Notes under the pieces: model-generated | The model's database searches: none | The model's input: the letters and a program-made list of their open reading frames with translations, nothing else | What the model was told of the DNA's origin: nothing | DNA from: Pogostemon cablin | Lineage: Eukaryota; Streptophyta; Magnoliopsida; Lamiales; Lamiaceae | DNA length: 64,000 bases | Reading direction: 5' to 3' | NCBI GenBank assembly: GCA_023678885.1 | Contig: CM042975.1 | Coordinates: 26,515,405-26,579,404, forward strand | Program-made: the position numbers and the translations under genes | Part shown: one piece after another, positions 10,763 through 21,577 of the stretch | Position numbering within the stretch: the first letter of the stretch is position 1 | Layout: each line of letters starts with the position of its first letter

Positions 10763-10770
10763 TATTTATA
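10763..10770 (-). promoter_or_regulatory. TATA box of 5' LTR A
   Basis: TATAAATA on the minus strand, at the position expected for the promoter driving the gag-protease transcript. Confidence 0.6.
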
Positions 10771-10814
10771 CCCCTATGGAGGCTTCTAGAAGGATCTGAA
10801 AATTTCAGCAGGAA

Positions 10815-11045
10815 TGTACACGGAACGAGTCGTGCTCTGCAACACGGCCACAAGGTGGCCGTGTTGTGTCTTCTGATGCTGGCGCACGACCTCTCCTTAC
10901 AGGGCCGTGTTACGCAACACGGGTCGTGTGCTGCAACACGAGTCGTGTGTTGTAACACGGGCACAGGGTGATCGTGTTGGCTCTTCTGATGTCGGCACAC
11001 GGCCACTTCTTACAGGGCCGTGTTCCGTACACGGCCCGTGTTGGT
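10815..11045. repeat. CACG/CGTG dyad array in U3 of 5' LTR A
   Basis: Same dyads as in the 3' LTR copy (CACGGGTCGTG, CACGAGTCGTG, CACGGCCCGTG and the CACGGCCAC hairpin). Several bases differ between the copies, including some inside half-sites (for example GCACGGCC against GCACGACC). Confidence 0.85.
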
Positions 11046-11299
11046 GCATGCCCCTGTTTTTCACATTTTGTTTCGGCTCGTTCTCCTTCGTTTTAACTCC
11101 GAATTTAGATCCGTTTTTTCCTATATCTTCATTATCATGTCTAGCATCCAATAAAAAGTGAAAATCATAAGTTTAAGCTCGTTCACACACATTTCAATAA
11201 AAATACAAAACACAACCAAATAACACTAAAATACGGATAAAATCATACGAAAACACAAATAAAAAGACACTAAAATGTAGGTGAAAATAGCTCTAATCA

Positions 11300-12506
11300 C
11301 AAACATACAGGTTATTCCTTTTTCAGCATTAAAGACGGGAACAAAACCCTTCACAATAGATATGCAAACCTTTCCCCACCTACCCTCAAGACCCTCATCT
11401 TCAAGTGCAACACAAGAAATCAAGTTGTTACACAAATCAGACACATGTCGCACGTTTTTCAAAGTGAACACAGAATCATCTTCAAAACGCAAGCAAATGT
11501 CACCAACACCAAGCATATCACATCTTTTTTCATTAGTCATAGACACAGATCCATGAGAAATATTTTTATATGAAGAGAAAAGATGTTTAAAAGGTGTCAA
11601 ATATGCAACCGAAATCCACAAGCCATTCACTATCACACAGAGATGAATGCACAGAATTCATACAACTTTCAGAAATAGCAAACACATCACCATAATTCAC
11701 AGATTCAGAGGTAACATTAGCATGATCATTAGAATTATTTCTCTTAGGATGAGGACACTTGTTCGCAAAATGTCCCCTTTCATGGCAATAAAAGCATTTC
11801 TTCTTTTTCTCGTCACCATTCTGATTATTCTGGGGTTTTACATCAGAATTTTTGTCCTTGTTCTTATTCTTGTTCTTGTTCTTGTTACGATTGTTAGGTT
11901 TCCCCTTAACATACATAACCTCCCTAGAATTCTTAACACCCCCATTTTATTTTAAATCATGCTCTTTGCTTTTTAAGGCATTCACCACAACATCAAGAGT
12001 AACGTCATCACGACCATACTTTATAGTCGATTTGACATCACCATAAGAATCAGGTATAATATTTAAAAGCACAATAGTGGTACATTCATCAATATGCTTG
12101 TCACCAGTTAGCTTAATATCTTGAATCAACTTCGTGAACACATCCAAATTTTCTTCAACATCTTTGTTTAAATCAAGTTTAAAACGAAAGAATTTTCAAG
12201 AAGAAATATTTTACTAGGCAAAGACGTTTCAGTGTACAACTTGTCCAGCTTTTCCCACAAAGTTTTAGCAGACTCATGCTCACCAACTTTTATAAGCACA
12301 AGATCAGATAGATTCAAGATAATCGCAGACAAAGTAAGCTCATTCATCTCATCTTTTTTAACATCCATTTCATCCTCATCATATGAGTGATCTACAACTT
12401 TGAATACCCTTTGTTGGACGAGTATGAACTTCATTTTCTATTTCCAGATGCTGAAGTCTCGCTTACCGTCAAACGGTGCTTGTCCAGACGAAGAGGACGA
12501 AGCCAT
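11300..12506 (-). pseudogene. Copia gag-protease start, decayed
   Basis: Starts at the ATG at 12506 with MASSSSSGQAPFDGKRDFS, typical of copia gag, and hits a stop three codons later. Then come the UBN2-like gag segments (about 12434-11947), an N/K repeat tract (KNKNKNKNK, about 11890), and a CCHC zinc knuckle CFYCHERGHFANKC (about 11790). The protease start is WLVDFGC, where the catalytic DSG has become DFG, followed by the strand with NVRHVSDLCNNLIS. At least three stops or frameshifts break the frame. No integrase or reverse transcriptase remains. Confidence 0.85.
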
Positions 12507-13770
12507 GGGTATTTAAAATTGAGTAGAACACACTTTGAACGGAAAAAAGAAATAGAATTACAGAGCAACAATCTGTCACACACCAGGTTGGCACTACTCT
12601 AATCACACACAAAGCGAGAAATGGAGCAGTATAACACACAAGGACAGATTTTCAGCAGCGAAAATGGAAAGACCAAGAGTTTCATAAAGAAACAAACGAG
12701 AACAATAATAAGAGGACCAGCCGCCTCAGGGCATCACACAAGAGCAAATAAGAGGACCAGCTGCCTCAGGGCATGACAGAAAAATAAACAAGAAAAGGCT
12801 TAAGCTATTTCACCAGAGCGGTGTCTCCGACGAGAACACCGTACCACCTCTACGAGCCACTAGCCTATTTTTAATGGGAGCGGGATCCCTCGTAGTCTTG
12901 TTCACATAGCAAATACGAATGGGCAGCCACTTACAGCAGCTCACAGTAAGGTCACTTGCACCCACTTGCACCTGTGACAAGAATCTGAACAAATTGGAGT
13001 GAAAAAGTCAGAAAAACTGAACTAAAAATCAGAAATTGAACTAATCTGAATTGAAAAACAAGATGAACTTCCCTGTTTCTTCTGGTCAACGGTGGCTCCG
13101 TACAGCGGCAGCTTCGTACAACGATGGCGGTAGGAGGACAGGTCTGACCAGAGCAGTCAATGGCCGATCAACAGCTGGTCAGTGACGATCAGCCTAGTGT
13201 AACCCCGATCAGAAGAGCTTCCTCCCTTCCGGCGGCGGACGGAGGTGGGTCAGTCACGACAGTGGCTAAACCCTAGCGGCGGCAGTGGCATCGCGATCCA
13301 ATAGTTCGCAAACAGATCACGACATGAGCGGCTTCGATCGGCAACGAGGGCTTGTGAAACCCTACCTGGCGATGAGCGCCGGCGTTTGGACGCGGACAAC
13401 AGCAGCGTACGGAGTCGCATTCAGATCGTGACTCCGGGAAGTGGTAGCGATCACCATTCGGTGCAAATCTGGTGGCTGTGATGCTTTTGCAGATCGCGAA
13501 GTAGCGGCGGAGGCGCGTTGGCGGAACCCTAGCGTCGCGTTCCCAGCGGCTGGAAGCGGCGGCGCGATTCAACAGTCGATCAATGGTAGGGGCATTCGAT
13601 GCCCGGCGGATAGCTTAGCTACGAACCGCAGCTCTGATCCTTCAGATTGCGACCAGATCGTGATTCCGGCAGAGCAGATCCGGCGATAGCCGGACAGTGG
13701 CGTTGTCCCACCAGTGGCTGGCAGTCAGCAGCTTCGGGAGACGGATGATGGACGACCTGCAAAGACGAAA
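12507..13770 (-). other. Leader region of the copia element
   Basis: Between primer binding site and gag start. No convincing protein is seen, although short open frames exist on both strands because the DNA is GC-rich. It includes a tandem duplication of about 44 bp at 12705-12775 (unit with AGAGGACCAGC and GCCTCAGGGCAT). Confidence 0.55.
12705..12775. repeat. Short tandem duplication in copia leader
   Basis: Two copies of AATAAGAGGACCAGC.GCCTCAGGGCAT (one base differs), the second starting about 44 bp after the first. Confidence 0.8.
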
Positions 13771-13785
13771 CCTGTTCTGATACCA
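13771..13785 (-). other. Copia primer binding site
   Basis: TGGTATCAGAACAGG on the minus strand; the first nine bases are the classic complement of the initiator-Met tRNA 3' end. Confidence 0.8.
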
Positions 13786-14101
13786 CTATTAGGTATCGAT
13801 CTTCGTCATCTCGTCGGTCTTCGTCATCGTCGGAGAAGGTGGTCGAGGGATGAACTCCATAGTGCTCAGATTCCCATTGAACTCACACAAGAATTCAAAT
13901 TCACGTTCTACCCGTTAGGGTCACAAATGGGGGATAATATGGGATGAGGTGTAAGGCTATGGGCCAAGACACACTTGGCCCAATACTTTGAGAAATGAAG
14001 ACCAGCAATTGGGCCAACAGGCCCAACGGGACCAACTGTATATGCACGCAATATTATGTGACTTCTAAAGACCTAAGAAATGGTTAATTAGTTGAGAGGT
14101 G

Positions 14102-14553
14102 TTACTTGGGGTGAATGATGAATTTAAGGCCTTCATTTCCCAACTCATGTTGTTTATTTCTTATTTTCTCAACCGACTCTACAAGTGAATCCGAGCATGT
14201 TCCCCTCACAGTAATCAGTTTGAGTGTTGTGATTTCACCGATTTCACTACAAATCTCTTATAGATTTGAGCAATCTGACAACAGTAGTTGTTGAAGTTTT
14301 GGAAAGTGGTCATAAGAGGTCACATTCCATTGAGAAAGATCTACTTGAAATAGATCCAACAACCTCAGCTCCTGGAATTCATCTTCTCTTGTATCCCATT
14401 TTTCTCCTACAAACCATGTATTGCGCAACTTGAGAGCCTCAATCTTTTCCAATCTTCCAATTATTGACACCATCTTCCAACTCAACCCTACGCCCTTAAG
14501 TGTCAACTTTTTAATGTTTGAGGGGAATCCAAATTCCTCTAGTGTAAATATAT
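14102..14553 (-). pseudogene. NLR piece 4: last LRRs and C-terminus
   Basis: Shows LRR wording (FPSNIKKLTLKGVGL, IGRLEKIEALKLRN, FPKLQQLLLSDCSNL). After one in-frame stop (about 14260) the same frame continues through EICSEIGEITTLKLI and SVEKIRNKQHELGNEGLK to a stop at 14102-14104, which fits the natural C-terminus of R1-like proteins. Its upstream end is the target duplication of the insertion at 14554. Confidence 0.85.
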
Positions 14554-16485
14554 TGACACGACCCACCTTAAAAACCTGCATATAAATTTTTATTTTTTTC
14601 ACATAATATGTTTATAACCAATACCATCACACCAGTTCAACATATGTAACTGGTTTCTGACACCACTTCAAACCAGACTAACTCGTGACAATACTTATTA
14701 TATTACATAACAAAATATCAGCGGAAACAAAATAAACCCACGGCCTACCCCAACAGGTCGTCATCTATGTACATCCGCTCAAACCCTGAAGGAGCTCCAC
14801 AGCTTGCACCACACACCACATACTCAAACATCATCAGGCTCACCTACAATGCATAAACTAGTGAGACAAAAATCTCAGTAAGTAGAAATCATGCATGTTA
14901 GTGCATGAAAACGCATTTAGTTCTCTATCGCCTATTTCCTAATCTTTCTAGTTGATCTCTTTTATTTTGAAAACTATTCACGTGGCGGGATCCCCACGAC
15001 ACACTTATGATATGCACCCCAAATGAGCTTAATAGACACACTTAGTGTCGGATTGATTCTGATCCCTGAATATAATACCAAGAATAATTTTTTCGAACCC
15101 TGGCAGAGTGTTGGGGACGATTTTTTTGAATCCCTAATAAAGTGTCAGGAATAATTTTTTCGAACCCTGACAGAGATGCATATATAGTGGCCACACACAC
15201 CATTTGTATCTTATTAATTTTGAGGAAAACTCTTTTCATGTTTATGCATGGTATGCACCCAGAACAATTAAATGTGTATCATAAACCATTTACAATATCA
15301 ATATCAACATTTAATCACAATAAAGTAACAACTTAATTTCAATTCACACAAATCCACTTCTGAAGTAACAACTTCACCTCAATCACATAGATCCATTTAT
15401 AGAATAACCACTTCACCTTGGATCACACGGATCTCTTTTTGGAATAACAACTTAATTTTAGATCCCACAGATCCTTATAACCAATATCTTCTCAAGCCAT
15501 ACAAATATATTTTCAATAGTTTCCAATCACACAGATCTATATAGGACAATGATATTATTTCAAATCACATAGATCCACAACTTGTATAACAAATTAATCT
15601 CAAATAATTCATATCGTAATTAAACTAATTACAAATAATCCATAACATAATTATCACATATTAATCACAAATAATTCACAAACAACATGTTTATGCATTA
15701 TAGTTGGACTTCTACTTACCTGAACTCCGACAATAGTAATATTATAGATCGCGTGAAGAACTATCACTAATCTCCTATCTCCCGTCCCGGCACTGGCATG
15801 AACTTCTTCATTTCCCTCTTTCTCTATCTCTTTTTTTCTCTCTTTTTTTTTTTTCGAGATGGTGAACTGTTGTTACTTACCCAAAAGGATTTACAAACAA
15901 GGGCATATATATTGTGATAAAACGTGGAGGTTACTCAACTTTCTTTCTTTCTTTTTTATAATTACTAATACTATACGTGTACTCATATTGACCACGTAAA
16001 ATGAAATAACTTGTCAAGCTGCCAGGTAAGTGAATTGTTACTGCTAACAGACTTATCCAAATTATTATATATTATTATTATTATTATTATCCATTACGAA
16101 TATACGTGCAATACTTAATAGTTAAGATATAATATATTTACAAATTAATACACATACATGTATACTTTCTCACCACTATTATTATTACGAGAACACGTGT
16201 GATACTTAATAATTAAGAAAAAATATATTTATACACATAAAATAATTATATTATATATGCAAATAATTGCACGTAAATATTTATGCACACATATATTCAC
16301 ATATTATCACCATTTTATCAAGGATGTCTCAATTAAAATGTAAAGATAAATAAAATATAAAATCAATTGTCACATAATCACCACATTATTATCACATAAT
16401 TGCCACATAATTATCACATAATTATAAAACATAACACAAATTAAATTATATTGACACATGAGTAGTGAGAAGCTCGGGTGTCACA
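14554..16485. mobile_element. Solo-LTR-like insertion in the NLR
   Basis: 1,932 bp bounded by the 5-bp direct repeat TATAT (14549-14553 and 16486-16490), with ends TGACACGACC...GGGTGTCACA. It therefore starts TG, ends CA and has a 5-bp target duplication, as expected for an LTR left by unequal recombination. No coding frame, primer site or second LTR is seen. The shared terminal TGACAC/GTGTCA could instead be read as a short TIR, so a non-autonomous DNA element is possible; the low-complexity duplication makes this call moderate. Confidence 0.65.
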
Positions 16486-16490
16486 TATAT

Positions 16491-17075
16491 GCATAGAGAA
16501 ATTAGATAAGGTGAGAGAGTGAAGCTGAGTGAGGAAGCGGAGATCAAAATGTGGATATTCCATCTTCTCCGATGGCAGCTTGTATCCGCATTTGAGTTTA
16601 CGAAGATGGGGGGCAAACATTTCAACAACTCTTCATCCTCCGCGTTCCTAATAATAAGGCTAGAAAGATACTCTAGGCTGGAACTGCTTTCGCTGCAAAT
16701 ACTACAATCTTTACTATAACAGACGCTCTCTGCATCAACGTATCTCAATTTGTTCATTTTCAAAATTGATGGGGTAATATATACAGTCTCAGCTTTCATC
16801 AACTCTAGATATTCTAAATTAACAAGCTTTTCAATCCACATTGGCACTTCCTTAATAACCAAGAATCTCAAGTTAACTAGATACTCCACTCCAAACAAAA
16901 AAGGAAAATCCCAGATGGCTATGCATTGAAATGCATGACTCTCAATAGTCTCATGTCCCTAACATAATGTGATGAAAACTACATGCAAATGCTTGATCAA
17001 CATTAGGAGGTAGTGTTCTTTGTGTTTCAGCTTCTAGATGGTGATGATATATGCATGAAATTGGTAAATCAGCAA
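16491..17075 (-). pseudogene. NLR piece 3: first LRR part
   Basis: Minus-strand frame with FGVEYLVNLRFLVIKEVPMW, IEKLVNLEYLELM and ILKMNKLRYVDAES, typical of R1-like LRRs. Upstream, out of frame, are ISCIYHHHLEAETQRTLPP and LRVMHFNA, which belong to the linker between NB-ARC and LRR in this family. At least two frameshifts separate these parts. It ends at the target duplication of the 14554-16485 insertion. Confidence 0.8.
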
Positions 17076-17735
17076 CAAACGAGCTGATGGCAACACAAAG
17101 CATCACAATTGGTGCCATGTGTGCAAGTGGGGACCAGGGCAGTTTATGGCTGTTGTAAATGTGGCATGCGTGCGTCGTCTAGAAGGTTCCATACATGGAT
17201 GAGAAGCTCGTCATGCAGGCTGTGTGATGGAGTCAGTTACAACCGCAAAGTGGTAGAAATCTCCTTCAATTGCCGCACCATCTCCGCCTATTCGGACTTC
17301 ATCCTCTCATGTTCCTCTGACATCCTTTCCAACGTCTCGACGATCTCCTCTTGCCCCTTCTCCAAGTCCTCAATCTTTTGTTCACTATGCATAATCATCA
17401 TCGTGGGTGAGAGATCCGGCAGGTCGGACCAATTGTTAACACTCAGAATTCAAACGAAAGATTCGTTTGCCCAAATAGCCAAAGCGGCTCCCAAATTCAA
17501 TATTTGATCAATGATAATCCAAGATAGTTCATCACAAGGTTTAAATAGCAAACAACCCTAAGCCCAAAGACACGGGACCAACTAAGTAATTAAAATAATT
17601 AAGCAGAACAGCAAAGTCATTGGACTAAAGGACTTGGGCTAATTCAGGCCCTGGCTCGTCCGCCCGGCCCTACCGATGCCGGCACTGATAAACCAGCAGT
17701 GGCCCCGGCAGCCCAGACGCGAATTCCTCCCCTTT
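17076..17735 (-). mobile_element. Remnant of a gypsy-like retrotransposon (LTR plus gag start)
   Basis: On the minus strand an LTR-like block (about 17735-17434) ends GAGTGTTAACA and is followed by AATTGGT and a region coding for a gag-like N-terminus (about 17425-17230, MHSEQKIEDLEKGQEEIVET, coiled and acidic). The LTR end closely resembles that of the chromovirus at 18358 (GAGTGCTAACA, then AATATGGT), so it is probably a related family. The rest of the element is missing and the outer limits are approximate. Confidence 0.55.
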
Positions 17736-18357
17736 CGCATATCGCTCCATATCACCTTCACTCTACCATCGAATCTTCTTTCGGCAGCCATTAATAGACT
17801 TCTATTAATTAGCTCAATTAAATATTCTTCTTCTACACTCTCTACACTCTTCTCATTTTCTTTTCTTATGAATCTTTCTGCCACCCAAAATCTCTTCAAA
17901 ATCCCTACAGAGACTTCTTGGTCTTCTTCATATGTTCCATAAAATAGAAAGCACAGCTTCAAATGGTCTGGTAGATGCTTATATCTCAGTTCCAGAATGT
18001 GCATCACTGTATTCTCTTTACTATATTTAACATAAGAGGCTAATCTTCCTATGCACTTTCTTCTTCCTCCATGTTTGAAACAATGCCAGCAACAACAGTA
18101 ACAGTGAGCGGTAATCCACGACATTGTGCAACAATTTTTTTTCTAATCGGTTGGAGTTGAGGGGGGCTAGTTCTCCTGCTGAAGATCTTCTTCTGTAACA
18201 ACTCCCAACATTGCTCATCCGACAAAAACGGCAGCTGGTGAATTATGCTATCAGGTGGAGCCACGTCTTTGATCATACTAGTCACTAACGTCCTGCTTCC
18301 ATTTCCATCATCTGGGAAAAATCTTCATAACTCATACAAAATATTTGAGTCCCACAC
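17736..18357 (-). pseudogene. NLR piece 2: C-terminal NB-ARC
   Basis: Carries, in order, WDS..LYEL (just after kinase 2), RNBS-B-like NGSRTLVTSMIKDVA, LPFLSDEQCWELLQKKIF, the GLPL motif (CRGLPLTVTVVAGIV), RNBS-D (LKLCFLFYGTYEED) and the winged-helix part (RFWVAERFI, LINRSLLMA), spread over shifted frames. It ends where the expected MHD region should begin, at the 17076-17735 remnant. Confidence 0.85.
18353..18357. repeat. Target duplication of the chromovirus, left copy
   Basis: CACAC, matched by CACAC at 23594-23598. Removing one copy restores the NLR sequence MDDVWDS. Confidence 0.8.
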
Positions 18358-18615
18358 TGATACGACTCATGGTGTGGAGGAGCCATAAGGGCCGAAATCC
18401 TTGTTGGTCTATCGCCGCAGGAAACGAATAGAATGATCATGATTAGAGATTTCCTTATATAATTATTACTTATTGGGCCTTAGGGTTTCATTGTTTACTC
18501 TCTATATATACCGTGATGTACCTATTGGAATTATCATTAAACAATATTGGAATTTGGTAGCCACTTTGGCTAATTTGGCAAACATTTATTATTTGATTAT
18601 TTTCGAGTGCTAACA
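18358..18615 (+). repeat. 5' LTR of chromovirus
   Basis: Starts TGATACGACTC and ends GAGTGCTAACA; pairs with 23337-23593. Holds the TATA-like TATATATAC near 18505. Confidence 0.9.
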
Positions 18616-18648
18616 ATATGGTGCGGTAAACGTGGAAACTCACCCGAA

Positions 18649-20261
18649 ATGACGATCACCCACGAGCAATGAATTGATGAGATCGAAGGCAAGCAGGCTG
18701 CCATGGCTGAGGATTTGATGCAGGTAAAGGCCGATCAGGCCAACATCATGGCGCAGTTGCAAGAGATCACTAAATCGATCGCCAGCCTCAACGCTTCCAT
18801 GGCGGGGCTCTCGATCACCCAAGCCCATGCTGCAGCCAGTACGACGCACGCTGAGAGCAGCACTACAAATGCAGCGAAGGAGGTAGTTGGACAATAGCTG
18901 ACTAACGACACGTCATCCACGATTCACCAGGCGCCGATCGCGGTGCGCACAACGAGGAGGGTGGCTGAATAGCAGGCCGCCGATGATACGCAAGTCATGG
19001 ATCCTCTAGCAGCGGTCGTGGCCATCGCTCTAGGGGTGGACCGATCTCTTTCACCACTAGTTCTTCCTTTCTTTGACGGATCTGACCCCATTGGTTGGTT
19101 GGCTAGGGCCAACCAACAATTCAAGATCTACCACACGCCGCCTGAAACCAAATTGGAGGTGGCCATAGTTGCGATGGAGGATTCCACCCTCTATTGGTTT
19201 ATATGGTGGCGATCTAGGAATTCGGAGAAGACTTGGGAGGAGTTTTCAGAGGCAATTATGAACCGCTATGACTCCCGTTTCACTGGCAGTCTTTTTGAAT
19301 GGCTATCAGCTCTTCGAAGACGGGGTCGGTGGAGGAGTTCGTGTCGATTTTTATGCAATTGGCGAGCCAAGCGCCTGGCCTAAGCGATCAATAGTACCTT
19401 GGATACTTCATGGCGGGGTTGACTGATGAGGTGCGCAATTTCTTGCGCCTCCATCAACCGACCAAGTTAACTTTGGACAAGGCATTAGAGTTGACAAGAC
19501 TCATAGAAATCAGCCTTGGTGGACTGTGTGTGGAACGATCGACGAGACCACTGGGTGGTTCGCTGAGCCGCATGCCATCGCCTAGTCGAGCCTCACTTCT
19601 GGCAGCTTCGACGTTCACGCCTGGACCTCAGTACAGCAGCTCACCGAGCGGGTTCAGCAGCCCCCCAGCATTATCCTCAGCCTCATCGGTGCCGAGATCG
19701 GCGAGTCGCTGCCCGCCCGTGAGGGCTGCCTCATCGGGCCAGTCGATGGGTCCTTCCCAATTCACTAGAATGACCCCCCAGGAGATAAATGACCTCCGTA
19801 CTAGAGGCCTTTGCTATCGCTGCAAGAAGACATGGGCTTCGGGGCATCAGTGCCCCATGCTTCAGCAGCTGAACGTGGTTATATCCGAGGAGGACGAGCC
19901 AGTCGACATGACATGCCTTGAAGTTAACGAAGAGATTGGGGGCAGGGGAGAAGGTGATCCGATCGAGACCACTGAAAGAGTGGAGAAAGACGATGTGGTC
20001 TTACCTATTTACTCTATGGCTGAGATTTCAAGTCCACGCACCATGCGTTTTTGTGGGAAACTGTGGGGACAACCAATATCCATACTCGTTGACAATGGAG
20101 CCAGCCACAATTTCATCTCTAACTCCATTGTTAACAGAGTTAAATTATTTCCTGACAGGTCCACTCATTTTGGTGTGCAATTGGGGGATGGTCGACGACA
20201 AAAGTCGGAGGGGCTTGCCGTGGTGTGTAGGCTTAGTCGGGAACTTTCCTATAGTGGCTGA
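18649..20261 (+). pseudogene. Chromovirus gag and protease, decayed
   Basis: The first ATG (18649) is soon followed by a stop, then a coiled N-terminal gag segment (18703-18897) and the gag core (18997-19383: FFDGSDPIGWLARANQQF, EEFSEAIMNRYD). The frame shifts at about 19385-19410 and resumes with LHQPTKLTLDKALELTR, a shortened zinc knuckle CYRCKKTWASGHQC (about 19810) and the protease with ILVDNGASHNFIS, where the usual DSG or DTG is DNG. After about 20230 the frame shifts again (VADYHVFPFVSIDVILGVAWL). Four or more lesions. Confidence 0.85.
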
Positions 20262-20579
20262 TTATCACGTATTCCCGTTTGTGAGCATAGATGTTATCTT
20301 GGGTGTTGCTTGGTTAGCCATATTAGGAGAGGTGATGACTAATTGGATAGAAATGACTATGCCATTTTAGTCGAAAGGAGGTAGGTGTTCGTGAGCTAGT
20401 GCAGATTCAGGATTGAGCTATGTGTATTAGTTTTGGAAGCTAGTCCTTCGAGGTTGTCGGATCAGTCGCAGAGTGTGTCATGGGAAGAAGAGTTGGAAGA
20501 CCTGCTCCAGCAGTTTGAAGAAGTGTTTGGCGAACCGGAAGGGCTACCCCAACCAGGTCGATAGAGCACTGCATCGATC

Positions 20580-21577
20580 TATTGCCTGACGTCGGTCCAG
20601 TTTTTGTCAGGCCATATCGCTACAGTTATGCGCAAAAAGACGAGATAGAAAGATTGGTGGCTGGTATGTTGTTGGCACAGATTATACAGCCTAGCTCGAG
20701 TACGTTTTCTAGCCCTATACTCCTTATTAAGAAAAATGACGGAAGCTGGAGGTTTTGTGTCAATTACCGGGAGCTGAATAAAGCCACTGTATTGAATAAG
20801 TACCCCATTCCTGTCATCCAGGAGATGTTGGATGAGTTGGCCGGAGCCAAGATATTTTCGAAGGTTGACCTTTGATCGAGCAACCATCAAATTTGAGTAG
20901 CCCCGGAAGATATCCCGAAGATAGATTTTTGCACTCACAGCGAGCATTACGAGTTCTTGGTGATGCCGTTTGGATTAACTAATGCACCATTAATGTTTCA
21001 GTCAGCAATGAATGACTTATTTCGACCCTTTCTGAAGAAGTTCATCCTGGTTTTCTTCGACGATATCATGGTGTATAGTCATTCGTGGCAGTAGCACAAG
21101 GAGCACCTGTGAGAGGTTCTTCAAATTTTGAGGGACAACAAGTACAAGGCTAATCGCAAGAAGTGTTCCTTTGGCGATTTGAAAGTGGAGTACTTCGGGC
21201 ATATTATCTCGATAGCTGGAGTAGAGATGGATCCAATTAAGATCCAAGCAGTGGTGGATTGGCCTCGACCTCGCTGTGTGCAGGAGGTGAGAGGGTTTTT
21301 ATGTTTAACTGGTTATTACCGTCGATTTGTTGCAGGATATAGACTGATTGTGCAACCTCTGACGGCTCTATTCAAGAAATCAGCTCCTCCAGATTTTGCT
21401 TGGTCGGAAGCAGCGGAGGGAGCCTTCGAGGCGCTAAAGGCAGCATTAACGACGGCACTCGTGCTTGCCATGTCCGACTTCATGAAGAGATTTGTGGTGG
21501 AGTGTGATGCATCGGGGTCGGGTGTGGGAGCAGTGCTGATGTAGGAAGGTCGACCAATTGCTTATTTTAGTAAGTAG
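20580..21577 (+). pseudogene. Chromovirus reverse transcriptase and RNase H start, decayed
   Basis: Frames 20582-20875 and 21128-21544 hold RT motifs: VRPYRYSYAQKDEIE, SPILLIKKNDGSWRFCVNYR, the active-site region FFDDIMVYS (about 21060; usually YIDDI or FLDDI), then YFGHIIS and the LTGYYRRF region. RNase H begins FVVECDASGSGVGAVL and runs into a stop at 21542. Several in-frame stops (20873, 21091 and others) exclude function. Confidence 0.85.

Larger units (their letters stand above)
3196..11299 (-). mobile_element. Athila-type LTR retrotransposon A, gag-protease only
   Basis: Two LTRs in the same (minus) orientation flank a 4.9-kb internal region with a primer binding site (9561-9578), one gag-protease frame (6855-9467), a non-coding 3' region and a polypurine tract (4694-4706). 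By eye the LTRs differ at about 40 of 1,500 positions (roughly 97% identical), so the insertion is young. No reverse transcriptase, RNase H or integrase is present, so it must depend on another element. The 3' LTR lacks its last 210 bp or so, and no matching target duplication is found on that side. Confidence 0.85.
9585..11299 (-). repeat. 5' LTR of element A
   Basis: 1,715 bp, complete. In element sense it begins TGATTAGAGC (11299) and ends GGCAAACA (9585), giving TG...CA ends. U3 has the palindrome array (10815-11045), a TATA box at 10763-10770 and a TC/CA-rich leader. It abuts copia sequence at 11300. Confidence 0.9.
11300..14052 (-). mobile_element. 5' part of a Ty1/copia element
   Basis: Reading on the minus strand: a likely 5' LTR (about 13788-14052), a primer binding site TGGTATCAGAACAGG (13771-13785) complementary to initiator-Met tRNA as in most copia elements, a 1.2-kb GC-rich leader, and a broken gag-pol start. 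The element is cut off at 11300 where LTR A begins. The outer LTR limit is approximate because I could not find a target duplication. Confidence 0.75.

Noticed and set aside
13273..13947. Frames of 77-99 codons on both strands in the GC-rich copia leader
   Set aside because: No start context, no recognisable domain, located between primer binding site and gag of a copia element.
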